NCBI GenBank assembly: GCA_023362775.1
Contig: JALMGJ010000011.1
Coordinates: 21,378,001-21,442,000 of the forward strand
Origin: Charina bottae
Taxonomy: Eukaryota; Chordata; Lepidosauria; Squamata; Charinaidae
Direction of reading: 5' to 3'
Length of the DNA: 64,000 nt
Shown piece after piece: positions 11,637-22,097 of this stretch (positions are counted from its first letter, which is position 1; the number at the start of each line of letters is the position of its first letter). Under the pieces are notes generated by a model. The model was not told the DNA's origin and did no database searches. It saw nothing but the letters and a program-made list of their open reading frames with translations. The position numbers and the translations under genes were made by a program.

Positions 11637-11948
11637 TTGACCAAGGCTGTGTGTCTGCTGGTTCAAGATGCCCCTAGGCCTCTGTTAGCTCTTTTGGGTG
11701 TTGACCAGAGAAGCCTGGATAGCCAGTGGGATAGATTGCGCACTGATTTGGCCAGAACTAAAGATAATATGGAAAAATGGGGGTTTCTCCCTGAGGGCAA
11801 GGATACTTGCTGCGAATGCGGCAATATTCAAGCAACTACCCATCTTTTACAGTGCCCTCTGGGACCGACATGCACACAGAGTGACTTATTGGCCGGAAAC
11901 ACCTCTGCCATCAATGTGGCCCGGCATTGGGCTAGAGTTATATAAATT
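11637..11948 (+). pseudogene. Non-LTR reverse transcriptase C-terminal fragment
   Basis: The 102-codon frame contains RTDLARTK...W-G-F and then CCECG...THLLQCP. The C-x-C-G...H-x4-C pattern is the zinc-knuckle-like tail found after the RT domain in many LINE clades. The fragment lacks the RT palm and is followed by AT-rich sequence. Its position inside the ERV leader suggests a LINE insertion or capture. The clade cannot be fixed from this piece. Confidence 0.5.
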
Positions 11949-12259
11949 TTCTATTTTTATTAAATGTTTTAACTTTTTAAATTTCAATTAATATTTTTCC
12001 CCTTTTTTATTTCCTGCATTTCTGACACGAAACGAGACAAGCCAGTGGGACCAGTTGATCCACGTGCCTCAACAGGGTTGCAAGAGGTTGTGTGAGTGAA
12101 CCATAACTGGGCAAAATTTACCGCTCCAAATTGCTCAGGGGTCCGGCCCAGGGAAAAGAGAAGCATGCGGAGGACCAGTACTTCATTAGGGAGTCTCCAG
12201 GAAGTCAGGTGCACCCCAAATCTGGTGGACACGTGTGTCATGCTTAGAGCAGTAGTAAG

Positions 12260-12415
12260 ATGGGGAATTCTAATTCAAAGACCCCATGGACTTCTCCTTT
12301 GGGGAAGCTTTTGCTGGCTTGGGACCAGGGGCAATTGCCTACCCAAGCGGGTACGAAAAAGCCGTGCACGGCAGCTATGTCTGGAATGGACCGAATATGT
12401 AGATTCAAGCGGTAA
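12260..12415 (+). pseudogene. ERV gag start, truncated
   Basis: An ATG opens 51 codons beginning Met-Gly-Asn-Ser, the N-myristoylation context of retroviral matrix proteins. The frame stops at a TAA near 12413, far short of a normal Gag. The call rests mainly on position downstream of the PBS and splice donor; the coding evidence alone is weak. Confidence 0.4.
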
Positions 12416-14275
12416 TGTAATTTGGGTACTTTCCATTATGATAAACTTAAACTTTTAAAACAACACTTACAACATGATCGTGCCAATTAGCTCAAATTTG
12501 CATTGCTGAGGGAAGTTTCTTTATGTAAGTATCTGTAACCAAAATGTTTTCTGTTTGTAAGTATTTGTCTGTGTACATTTGTATGTATATTTGCTGAGGG
12601 AAATGGTGCAGGTTGTGTGTTTGTGTATGTCTATGTATGTGTGTATAACATGAAGATCTGTCTTGGGCTGAAGAGAGAAAGTCTGAGGGAAAAAAACTAT
12701 GAGAGTTTGTCCCTTTAGGAGTTAAATGTGAGTCTGTCCCTTTACAGAACTGAATTTCTCCACAGTAATGGAATGCTTCGAATTCTTGGAAATCCGTAGC
12801 TCTGGCCAGGCTGCGGGTCTTCCAACTTGTTGGCTATGCAACCCTTTCTGTTATTTACTGTGAATGGTTGGACATGGGATTTGATTGTGCCACGTGTCCA
12901 GTTATTTGCACTTCCTGTAGTTGTGTAAGTTTTGTGTATGTTTTGTAAGTTGAGTACATACAAGAAGAAAGTTGAGGGTTTTGTTGTTTGTTGTTTACCA
13001 TATAATCTTTATTGTATGATATGTGCATGCCATCTTGGATGTTTGCCACCCTTGGAAAGGGGGAGGAAAATTGATTTCCTGTGAAAGGTTGTGTGTGTAT
13101 ACATGAAAAGCTCTTTCTATCTATTTGTGTTTCTATGTCCCCTGGTTTGGTTTTCATTATTTTTTTTTTTACTCCAACTGGGCTACACTTGTGTGTAAGT
13201 TTGTATAAATCTCCCCTTTGCTGATCAGGGCTGTTTGTCTGATTTCCTAGTTGCAAGTAAGGAACTGAAGACTGTACAGTATGTGCCCTGGTAGGCTGTG
13301 CTTGATGGGACTTGGGAGAAGGAGTGTGTGTTCTGACTGACGTGGGATTCTATCTTTTCTCCTTTTCTTTTACAATAAGTAAAGCATGAATTAAACTAAT
13401 GAATGTCGTGGGAAAGGCTTGTGTGTGCCCTGATTGTGTGGTATGGTGTTTGATGTTTGAAAAAGTGTGTGAACTAATCAGTTGTAAGCTCTCTTTCACT
13501 CAGTTTGGAAATCCTTTCTGCTAACTTGAGGTATGTCCCTTGTGAGTGGTTTGGCTGGCTGCTGTCTCTCCAGAAAAGTGTTTAGAAAGAGAGGAGACCC
13601 TGCAAGGACAGCCTTCTGTTCCTGACATCTGGCTTCAGCCTTTCTCCTGTCATTTCTTCTGTGTGCCTACTCTCCTTGAGGTTCCCCCTCCCACTGACTG
13701 TTTCACTGTTTGCTACCAAAGGACAGAAGGGGCGAAGAAGAAATCAGCTCCTGTGCTGTGTCTGCTGCCTGCTCCCAGATAAAACCTGATGGAGCTCTGC
13801 CAAAACACAGAAATGCTGTTTCAACTTATTTTTGTTTTTTCAGTTTAAAGACTGAGACTTTGGGAGGGTGTTGGGAAAGAATTTGTTGTTTGCAGATCTA
13901 TTGTTCGCCTCTTTGCATGTTACTCCTGCTGTTAAGTAGGCAACCAACTTGATTTGTATGGAAGTGAGAGTTGGGAACGTGAGGAAAGAATATTGTAAGT
14001 TGGGTAAGAGTAAGTTGAATGAAGTGAAGATGGAGATACAGGAATGAATTTGTGATGTTGAGATGGCTTGAGAGAGAGTTGATGTGGAGTGAATCACAGA
14101 TGGAAAAAAGAAAGGGAATTGTTATGTTTCCAGTGTGCTCTGTTGCTGTGACCCCAACACCTGGACCAACTAATAAAGTAGCAGGATGAAAATAGGGGTG
14201 ATCCTGCTGCACAAACAAAGTTATACATTTGGGTACCACCCCATATATTTTTGTATTTGCAAACACATAAGTATC

Positions 14276-14664
14276 TTAGAGCCCTAGGGAGAGGATCCTG
14301 TAAAGGTAGTAGATACTAGAAGAATAAGGAAAACATCACCTTAGCTGGAGTTATTAGCAGCTAAAAGATCTAAACTGGTATCAAATCAATGCCTAATGAA
14401 TCTTGTTACTATTTTGGCTTTAGCCTCCAAATAGAGGGTTTGTAAGTTACTGGATTTGGTTTATTTGTCAATACCTCAAACCCATGTGCCCCAAGGTAAT
14501 AGAACTGTGATAAAAGGAGATGCTATTAGTTTGGCTTACAGTACCCCAGATAGGCTTCCAGGTTATAGCAAGGATTGGTTTGTGTGCTTAACTCTAAGGA
14601 AGATGTACTCTGGAGTGGCCCTCCTTATCTTTGATCTTAAGAAAACCCCTTGCTTGAATTACAG
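14276..14664. other. No gene recognised
   Basis: It may still belong to the retroviral remnant, but I see no diagnostic motif. Confidence 0.35.
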
Positions 14665-14819
14665 CAAAGGAACATATGCCCTCTGAAGATGCTGGCCACA
14701 GATGCTGGCGAAACGTTGTAGGAACCACAACTTCCAGAACACGGCCACACAGCCCGGAAGACCCACAACAGCCATCGAACTCCGGCCGTGAAAGCCTTCG
14801 ACAATACAAAGGAACATAT
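14665..14819 (+). mobile_element. PAL-a retroposon, single-arm copy with TSD
   Basis: The 129-bp insertion (14678-14806) runs from the loop-proximal GCCCTCTGAAGATG to the fixed 3' end TTCGACAATA. Flanks are CAAAGGAACATAT at 14665-14677 and 14807-14819 (13 bp). Only the right arm of the palindrome is present, which is a 5' truncation. Confidence 0.8.
14683..14716 (+). ncRNA. Hammerhead-like core, PAL-a
   Basis: CTGAAGA - T - GCT...GGC - GAAACGT. The stem is three pairs (GCT with GGC, one wobble), preceded by one extra nucleotide. This order is what I recall for Penelope-like-element hammerheads. The same core recurs at 19920-19953, 40732-40765 (minus), 40825-40858, 54512-54545 (minus) and 54614-54647. 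Confidence 0.35.
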
Positions 14820-14870
14820 TGTTTGAAATACTATTGCCACATCATATATACGTTGCAGAAAGCATCTACT

Positions 14871-15359
14871 GTATAAATCAGAGCTTTCCAAACTTTTCAT
14901 GTTGGTGACACACCTTTTAGACACGCATCATTTCACGACACAGTAATAACAGGGCTCCCCGCCCCTCAGCCCACGCAATTGGCTCCCGCCTGCAAACCCT
15001 GCCCCTGGCTCACACGATTGGCTTCCGCCTGCAAACCCCACCCCCTGGCCCACACGACGGGCCGGGCAGGGCGGCGTAGGTGCGGGGCCGAGCAGCAGGG
15101 GCTGGCTCGATCGCGGGGCGGAGAGGCAGCGGCGCTTACCGGCGGTGGGACTCCAACCGGGACTCTTCGGCGGCGGCGGGCATCTGTGCTGCTCGGCCCA
15201 CCTCTCTGCCCTCCTTTGGCGCGCACTGATTGGCGGGGGTGCCTCTTCTTCTGGTACCCCCCCAATCAGCGCTTCTGGGTCATCTGGCAACACACTGAGA
15301 CACTGCCGGCGATACAATAGTGTGTCACGACACACAGTTTGGAAAGCTATGGTATAAAT
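14871..15359. mobile_element. hAT-type element with GC-rich interior
   Basis: TIR CAGAGCTTTCCAAAC (14879) and the complement GTTTGGAAAGCTATG (ends 15351) are flanked by a perfect 8-bp TSD GTATAAAT. Reverse-oriented GC-box/CCAAT modules lie at 14975-15058. The rest of the interior is CpG-rich, unlike the AT-rich surroundings. CGACACAC-type inverted words lie just inside the TIRs. Confidence 0.85.
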
Positions 15360-15925
15360 TAATTAAATTAAACATCTGCATCCTTTCTTCTGCTATGATG
15401 TTGTCTGACAGGGCCCTCCATCTCAACATGCTTTATATTCTATTTTTATTTTCTTTTTCTCCTGAACCATTACAACATCCTGTGTGTGTGGTTTGGATAC
15501 TGATCAATCTCCTTCTCCTAGCTTACTTTCTTATGAAGATATGTTCCCCTAATTTTTGCCATTTGCCACTAACTTGAATTCTTTATAATCATAAAAACAT
15601 TATGTGATGTCAACACATTGAAAGTAAATCCCAGTGTGTTGGGGCCTCTTCCTAGATAAATATGCACAGAATCACAGCTTTATGCTGATTTATGATATGG
15701 CTTCCTTCCATGGGATCCATGGGAATTGCAATTCTGTGGGAATGTATGTAGAGATCCTTGCATCTTTACCTGATGAGAATTACCAGGATCTGGCAGAGAA
15801 TCCATAGCAGGCAAAGTGGTCAAAAAAGTCTGTAAGATTACAATGAAGGAAAGAGGAAAGAAGTTAGTACTATATTAGTACTATATAGTATTATATTTCC
15901 CTGATAGGAAAACAAGGCCTTTCTC
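15360..15925. other. No gene recognised
   Basis: AT-rich sequence without a recognisable exon or repeat. Confidence 0.4.
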
Positions 15926-16297
15926 TACAGGTAGTCCTCGACTTACGACCACAATTGGGACTGGAACTTCCATCACTAAGTTATGCAGTTGTTAAGTGAG
16001 TCGTGCCTGATTTTACGACCTTTTTTGCCATGGCCGTGAAGCAAATCCAGCTTTCCCCGTTGACTTTGCTTGTCGGAAGCCCCCTGGGTAGGTCACAAAT
16101 GGCGATCGCATGACCCCGGGACACTGCAACCGTCATAAACACATGCTGGTTGCCAAGCATCCAAATTTTGATCACATGACCATGGGGGCACTGTGATGGT
16201 CGTAAGTGCAAGGACTGGCTGTAGGTCACTTTTTTCAGCACTGTTGTAACTTTGAATGGTCATTAAACAAATGGATGTAAGTCGAGGACTACCTGTA
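15926..16297. mobile_element. Tigger-like mariner MITE (copy A)
   Basis: CAGGTAGTCCTCGACTTACG at 15928 and its complement CGAGGACTACCTG ending 16295 form TIRs, with TA duplicated on both sides as in Tc1/mariner elements. No transposase frame is present. It is the best-preserved copy of this family here. Confidence 0.9.
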
Positions 16298-16462
16298 TTT
16301 GTACAATTTGCTAAGAATAATAAACACCACTGAAAAGAAGTAAATAGCTAAGAGGTGCAAATGGCTGCAGACATCATAGTTGAAGTGCATGGATACTGCT
16401 GAAGATGAAGAGGCTGGTTCCCTGGTGACCTTTAAGCCTTTGGGTAATGCCTAAACATGACG

Positions 16463-16522
16463 CCTTTCTCTTTCTCTTTCTCTTTCTCTTTCTCTTTCTC
16501 TTTCTCTTTCTCTTTCTCTTTC
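16463..16522. repeat. (TTTCTC)n microsatellite
   Basis: About ten tandem hexamers. Frames reading Phe-Leu or Ser-Phe repeats across it are artefacts. Confidence 0.95.
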
Positions 16523-16926
16523 CTTTCCTCTCCCTCTTCCTTTGGTTCATTTGGTTCCCCATTTTTCTCTTCCCTTCCCAGTGCAGCTATCTCTTTCTCT
16601 CACCTCATCTCACCTCAGTCTTTTTCTACTGTTTTTTTGCTCCTCCACACCACCACCACCACCACCCCGGAAGGAGAGGAAGTAACGTTTGTTTCCCTGT
16701 GAGAGAGAGAGAATAGTAGACATGTACAAAACATGGACTAATTGATTTTATAAATGGGATATTTTATTTTACAAGTAACTAATTTTAATCCGTAGGTATT
16801 AATGCAGTTAATATAAATTCATTCCTTATTCTGACTGCCCTTGTTTGGAGAGATGCTTCTAGCAGCTATACACACACAGACACACAGACATACTGTATAT
16901 GCATGCATATGCTCAAGTATATTACA

Positions 16927-16934
16927 CACACACT

Positions 16935-16965
<31 letters not shown>
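16927..16965. repeat. (CA)n microsatellite
   Basis: Dinucleotide run with one CTCT interruption. Confidence 0.9.
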
Positions 16966-16968
<3 letters not shown>

Positions 16969-17171
16969 AAAGGGGGAGAAAAATCTCCAGGAATGGTTTA
17001 AACTGGAGTTGGCAACTGTAGGTTTACAAAGTAGAGAAGCTGGACACAGCACAGGATTTTTATCTGTGGTTATACTTTTTTCCCCTATTTATTTTTCTTT
17101 GAGGAAAATAAATGAACACTTTAAATGTAAAGTAAATATTTGTTTTATTCTGTCTTATTCATTCATACAGC

Positions 17172-17425
17172 CGTAACCTATGCCAACTGCCAGTGGTTTA
17201 CATAAAAGAAATATATAAAAATATAATAAAACAGTAGATAAAAATAAAAAAAAATAAGAGCAAATGAGGACAATGCAATGACAATGCAAATAAATGCAAA
17301 TAGCAACACATCTCAGTCCCCCAATCCCTTCCTGAACAATTCAGTTTTCAGCAGTTTCTGGAAGGTGAGGTACTAAGCTGACCTAGAGAGGATGGTTAGG
17401 CCAGAGCACAGGGGCTGCAGTTGGA
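17172..17425 (-). mobile_element. L2 LINE 3' fragment
   Basis: The minus strand keeps the end of the L2 frame (TTCCAGAAACTGC...GAAGGGATTGG), followed by AT-rich 3' sequence with degraded TAAA repeats. Confidence 0.55.
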
Positions 17426-17433
17426 AAACATGG

Positions 17434-17909
17434 TTTGTGGATAGGCTGACCATACGTCCCGTTTTGAACGGGACAGTCCCGTTTTTTAAGCATTTTTCAA
17501 GTGTCCCGTCGTTTTCATAACAATCTCAAATTTGTCCCATTTTTTAAACCCGGCGGGAATGGTGCAGAAGGAGGATCCAAGCCGGAGCTGCCGATTGGAG
17601 GCAGCCTGGAAGAGGAAGCCCTCCCGCCTATCAGCGTGCGGCAAAGGAGGGCCAGGGGGCGGGGTTTGCAGGCGGGAGCCAGTTGTGCGGACCAGGGGGC
17701 AGGGTTTGCAGGCGGGAGCCAATCGCGCGGACTGCGGCGGGGTTTGCAGGCGGGAGCCAATCGCGCAGACCGGGGGACGGGGTTTGCAGGAGGGAGCCAA
17801 TCGCGCGGACCGGGGGGCGGGGATCCCTGTCTTTTTCATGAATACGGAATATTACATAAGACCCCGTCCCGTTTTTGTCTGAAGGAAATATGGTCAGCCT
17901 ATTTGTGGT
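17434..17909. mobile_element. hAT element (TAGGCTGACCATA TIR) with GC-box/CCAAT array
   Basis: TIR TAGGCTGACCATA (17442) and TATGGTCAGCCTA (ends 17901) are flanked by TTTGTGGA/T (8-bp TSD, one mismatch). Internal inverted words CCCGTTTT and AACGGGAC follow. Four tandem ~38-bp GC-box/CCAAT modules occupy 17655-17820. Confidence 0.85.
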
Positions 17910-18029
17910 CCTCTGCTACCCCTTTGACTCCATAGTTGGGGGACTACCAGAAGATTTTTGCCAGGGTGCTTCTCCTTAGAGAAGGCTGTCCTGCACATAT
18001 CTAGGCACCAAGCCGTGCATGCTTGATAG

Positions 18030-18510
18030 CCCTTTGAACTGGACCTCCTCAAACCTGTGCAGTGGCCAGAATGCAGTGGCCAGAATACAGAAGTTACATG
18101 ATCATGGCAACTCTGTTTTGCCAACATTCAAGTTTACCACATTTTGGACCAACTGTAGTTTCTGGATGGTTTTCAAGGGTAGCCCCATACAGAGTTCATT
18201 GCCGTAATCCAAGTGAGTGGTGATTTGGAAAAGCCACCATTCCCAGGATCTCTTGCTCCAAGCAGAGATGCAACAGGCACATCAGCTGAAGCTGGGCACG
18301 GTCCAGGGCCTGGCTTCTACCTCTCTATCTGGGAGCTGGCATAAGTCCAGGAGGACCCCCAAGCCACAGCCCTGCTCCTTCGGGGGACTGCTACCCCATC
18401 CAGAAGCCTCACCGGAGCTTCTGCACAAACAGCAACTTGCTCTTGTTAGGGTTCAACTTCAGCCCGTATCGTCCCATCCTGACTTCCACCTCCAGACATG
18501 AGATCCAAAC
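18030..18510 (-). mobile_element. L2 LINE, reverse transcriptase C-terminal region
   Basis: On the minus strand the text LNPNKSKLLFV is followed, after frame breaks, by MGLPLKT...KLQLVQN, the hallmark end of the L2/CR1 RT. It is homologous to the plus-strand copy at 39660-40620. Several stops and frameshifts make it dead. Confidence 0.75.
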
Positions 18511-18897
18511 ACCAGCCTCAGCCTGGGGAAGAGATGAAAAACTGTGTATTATGTACATATTGGATGATATCTTACTCCAAACAAATAAATAACCTCTTCC
18601 AGCAGTTTCATTTAGCTGTTAAAAATATAAACAGAGTATTTTTCTGCATAATATAAGCCTTAAACCAGTCCTGGTTCTATTTCTCTAGTTCCTCAAAACC
18701 TTCTTGCTATTGATCACATATGAACTTGTTGAACTTTGTTCACCTTTTAATATCCCTCTTACAGGGAATGTCTTTCTTTGTGACATCTTACCTTAAATTC
18801 CCCTTCTTCCTTACCAGGCGTGTCCTCCCGCCTCTTCTTTTTGGCTGGGTGATTACAAGCTTTACTTCACATTCAAAGGACTATCGGATCTGAACTA

Positions 18898-18988
18898 CAA
18901 AAATCCAGCTGGATATTAGAGTTTTCTGCACCTCTTTGCTGACCTCTACTGGTTGTCCAGTTTTTCAACCCAGATCTGGTAGGCCTAA
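18898..18988. mobile_element. MITE-Z fragment
   Basis: TCAACCCAGATCTGGTAGGCC matches the right end of the ~130-bp MITE family seen at 25496, 50969 and 51583. Confidence 0.45.
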
Positions 18989-19780
18989 TAAATCATTCTT
19001 GGTTGCAAGCTTCCATAGTCAAGGACAGGCTCTACTGTTAGGTAGAATGAGATGGCTTTCTTAAGAGCAAGTGTGGGCAAACAGACAGCAAGAAAGTGAT
19101 GGAAGACAAAGGTATGCAAGGTAGAAAATCTGCCCTGTGGCCCTCTAAAGGGCATTTCTACATGGAATCTTTGAGTTGCTCCTGTATCAACTTGCTCTTG
19201 TCTCTTTATTTCTTGTTTAGCACTACGCATCCCCACTTGTGCTTAAGATGAGTTGGTTAAGAAGATGCTGAAGCTGAGCAAACTGGGTTCCCATTAGTGG
19301 GAGATCTCATACCATCCTGCTTCCCACCTCCTGGGCTCAGTTCTGCCTCTGCCCACTTTCCATAGATGCCTCTTGCAGGAAACATCTTTTTGAGATGTTT
19401 TTATTTCAAATGCAAAAAAAGAAAAGAAAAGGTGTCTTGGTGGCCTGGCATTCCTCCCCCACACCCAACAGCAACCATTCTGTATTTTGGAGAACACACC
19501 AGCCAAGTGCACACAGAATTAAATCTTGAATGGATGGGTGACGCAGGTTTTGAATGCCTTTTTTCTGCCCTCTGATGGGTCAGTCGGGGAGAGTGAACAT
19601 TGATTTGCTTGTGTAGTATGTTGGTGGCAGCTAAGATGGCGATGACTTGGCTTCAACTGCTTTTGAAGGAGTGGGGAGTAGAGATAATGGCCCTGTAGCT
19701 GGTCTCTTGCTTATTGGGGTTGCGGTCCCATTACCAGTAAGACCAGTCAGTTTCTGAGCGCCAAGTACAGATGAGGCAGT
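18989..19780. other. No gene recognised
   Basis: No exon or named repeat seen. Confidence 0.4.
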
Positions 19781-20187
19781 CATAACAATTACTGTATTGT
19801 CGAAGGCTTTCACGGCCGGAGTTCGATGGCTGTTGTGGGTCTTCCGGGCTGTGTGGCCGTGTTCTGGAAGTTGTGGTTCCTGGGCACAGAGATTTCGCTT
19901 CTGTCTGTGCTCCTGCCCTCTGAAGATGCTGGCCACAGATGCTGGCGAAACGTTAGGAACCACAACTTCCAGAACACGGCCACGCAGCCCGGAAGACCCA
20001 CAACAGTAGGCTGACCATATTTCCTTCAGACGAAAACGGGACTTTGGGATGGCAAAACGGGACAGGGTCTTATGCCACCATGCCGGCCTCCAAACCCCGC
20101 CCCCCAGTCCACGCAATTGGCTCCCGCCTGCAAACCCCGCCCCCGCCCCACACGATTGGCTCCCGCCTGCAAACCCCGCCTTCAAAA

Positions 20188-20850
20188 GGGCAGGCTCCGG
20201 GGACCCCGAAAATGCCCTCAGTCTAGGCAGGGAGGCTGCGCGCACAAGCATGTTGCCAAGGGGCGCTCAGCTGTTCTGCGGGGAGAATTTCCACCCCGGC
20301 TCCAGGGCAGCGTGTGCATGTGGGGAGGGGAGGTTTTTGCCTCCCTGCCAGAACCGAGGGCATTTTTGGGGTCCCCGGAGCCTGCCCTTTCGAAGGGGCA
20401 GCGGCAGCAGCAGCAGTGCTGCCCCTTCGAAAGGGCAGGCTCCGGGGACCCCGAAAATGCCCTCGGTTCTGGCAGGGAGGCAAAAGCCTCCTCCCCGCAC
20501 GCACACGCTGCCCTGGAGCCGGGGTGGAAATTCTCCCCGCAGAACAGCTGAGCACCGCTTGCGCGCAGCCTCCCTGCCTAAACTGAGGGCATTTTCGGGG
20601 TCCCCGGAGCCTGCCCTTTCGAAGGAGCAGCACTGCTGCTGCTGCTGCCGCTGCCCCTTCGAAAGGGCAGGCTCCGGGGACCCCGAAAATGCCCTTGGTT
20701 CTGGCAGGGAGGCAAAAGCCTCCCCTCCCCACATGCACACGCTGCCCTGGAGCCGGGGTGGAAATTCTCCCCGCAGAACAGCTGAGCGCTGCTTGCGCGC
20801 AGCCTCCCTGCCTAGACTGAGGTCATTTTCGGGGTCCCCGGAGCCTGCCC
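20188..20850. repeat. Three tandem ~185-200-bp GC-rich palindromic units
   Basis: Units 20188-20387, 20433-20616 and 20665-20850 each start GGGCAGGCTCCGGGGACCCC and end with its complement. They are separated by GCAGCAG/CTGCTG spacers flanked by TTCGAA. Each could extrude as a hairpin. Confidence 0.85.
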
Positions 20851-20934
20851 TTTTGAAGGGGCAGTGGCAGCAGCGGCAACCCGGAAGCACCGCCACCGGC
20901 ACTTCCGTGTTTTTGTTTGGAAAGCCCTGGCCTA

Positions 20935-20935
<1 letters not shown>

Positions 20936-20967
<32 letters not shown>

Positions 20968-21018
20968 CGATTACGCTGAGCAAGTAATCTGCGCGTGCAC
21001 ACACACACACACACACGC
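20936..21018. repeat. (GT)n(GC)n ... (GC)(AC)n inverted microsatellite
   Basis: A GT/GC alternating run is followed by GATTACGCTGAGCAAGTAATC, itself a small inverted repeat, then a CA run. The whole is a palindrome of alternating purine-pyrimidine tracts. Confidence 0.9.
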
Positions 21019-21589
21019 ACCCTCTTCCCACAACCTTCCCGTGCCTGCTTTCCCTGGCCTCACCACTGCTGGGCAGACAATCTCAGGATCAGGTAAGGAG
21101 GCAGGAACCTGGACTGTGGTGCTGCTTCTGCTGCTGGGATCGCACGTGGCAACTGGGCTTCCAGTTGCCGCGCTGATAGGGCCTCTTCCGGGCTGCCTCC
21201 AATGGCAAGTCCGGCCCCAGTCCTCCTTCCTGTCTTCCTGTCCCCCTTCCCACCGGGTTTAAAAAAGGGACAAAATTGAGATTTTTATCAAAACGACGGG
21301 ACAGTTGAAAAATGCTAAAATAACGGGACTATCCCGTTCAAAACGGGACGTATGCTCACCCTACGCAACAGCCAACATAACAATTACTCCTCAGAGACGC
21401 CTTGTACTGTATATATCTAGGTGTGTGCAATATTTAGATATCTGCAAAATATTTTGTCTCTAAAGACAAAACATTTGGGGAAATTCTGGATCCTTCCATT
21501 CTTCCTCCAGACCTTGCCGATCCTGCTGTTTTGTAATTTTCTGAAATAGCTTTCCATAAGTAAGTTTTCTAGATTGGCACGGACCAGAG

Positions 21590-21648
21590 GAAGTATGGAA
21601 TGGCTGTTGAAGGCCGTGAAAGCCTTCGACAATACGAAGTATGGAATG
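21590..21648 (+). mobile_element. Minimal 33-bp PAL-a insertion with 13-bp TSD
   Basis: GCTGTTG from the 5' end joins AAGGCCGTGAAAGCC...GACAATAC from the 3' tail (21603-21635). GAAGTATGGAATG at 21590-21602 and 21636-21648 flanks it. The whole hairpin is missing. Confidence 0.8.
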
Positions 21649-21946
21649 TTTTGATGTGCTCTGGAACATTTTGGAGACACATTTTATACTGACTCCTTCT
21701 CTAGATCAGATAATGAATGAGTGACTGAAAAAAAGTTACATTAACTCAGCACATGACTTATAGGCAACTGCTTTCTTTTGTAAATATTTGCAGCCTTTGG
21801 CAAGTTTGTAAGGGGTTTATGTTTGTTGCTGTTTTTTCTCAACTTGTATGGTGCCTCAGTCACCAAAGTGTCTCTAGGCAGCTTACATATTGGAATTAAA
21901 AACAGCAGCAAGAAATAATAAAAGCCAAACAAAAGCCAAGACTGTA

Positions 21947-22097
21947 ATATATACCAGTGTTCCTCAACCTTAGCAACTTGAAGATGTGTGGACTTCAACT
22001 CCCAGAATTCCCCAGCCAGCAACGCTGGCTAGGGAATTCTGGGAGTTGAAGTCCACACATCTTCAAGTTGCTAAGGTTGGGGACCCCTGATAAATAC
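21947..22097. mobile_element. hAT MITE-T copy 1 (palindromic)
   Basis: CAGTGTTCCTCAACC (21955) runs to CCCCTG (22089), with inverted arms containing GTGGACTTCAACTCCCAG and an 8-bp TSD ATA(T/A)ATAC. Same family as 39256, 57928, 59352, 62757 and 63594. Confidence 0.85.

Larger units (their letters stand above)
10990..14275 (+). mobile_element. Decayed endogenous retrovirus (5' LTR, PBS, leader, gag start)
   Basis: The order of signals is retroviral: a probable LTR up to 11380, a tRNA-Arg-type primer-binding site at 11385, a splice-donor-like GGTAAGTAT at 11554, a short gag-like start at 12260, then about 2 kb with no recognisable pol or env. A purine tract AAAAAAGAAAGGGA at 14104-14117 just before a TG could be the polypurine tract. 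I cannot find a matching 3' LTR, so the 3' boundary is a guess. A non-LTR fragment (11640-11950) is embedded in the leader. It cannot encode functional proteins. Confidence 0.55.
19999..21371. mobile_element. 1.36-kb hAT element nested in PAL-a
   Basis: TIR TAGGCTGACCATA (20007) and TATGCTCACCCTA (ends 21363) match at 11 of 13 positions. The 8-bp TSD is C(A/G)CAACAG. It is the same family as 17442-17901 but much larger, with three GC-rich palindromic units (20188-20850), a Z-type microsatellite palindrome and a CpG-rich interior. Long open frames on both strands follow from the palindromes and lack any transposase feature. Confidence 0.85.
19781..21387 (-). mobile_element. PAL-a retroposon split by a hAT insertion
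   Basis: The PAL-a 3' end (complement of GACAATACA) starts at 19793 and its 5' end GGCTGTTG lies at about 21373. The element is broken at 20006 by a 1.36-kb hAT element. The outer TSD CATAACAATTAC lies at 19781-19792 and 21376-21387, proving that both halves are one insertion. The left arm lacks the segment between CCT and the loop, including its hammerhead core; the right arm keeps its core at 19920-19953. Confidence 0.85.

Noticed and set aside
15926..16297. Considered whether mariner-like hairpins could be microRNA precursors
   Set aside because: TIRs with TA duplications explain the hairpins, and there is no evidence of processing from sequence alone.
20049..21031. 312- and 254-codon frames on both strands
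   Set aside because: They follow GC-rich palindromic units inside a hAT element, with no transposase motif or splice support.
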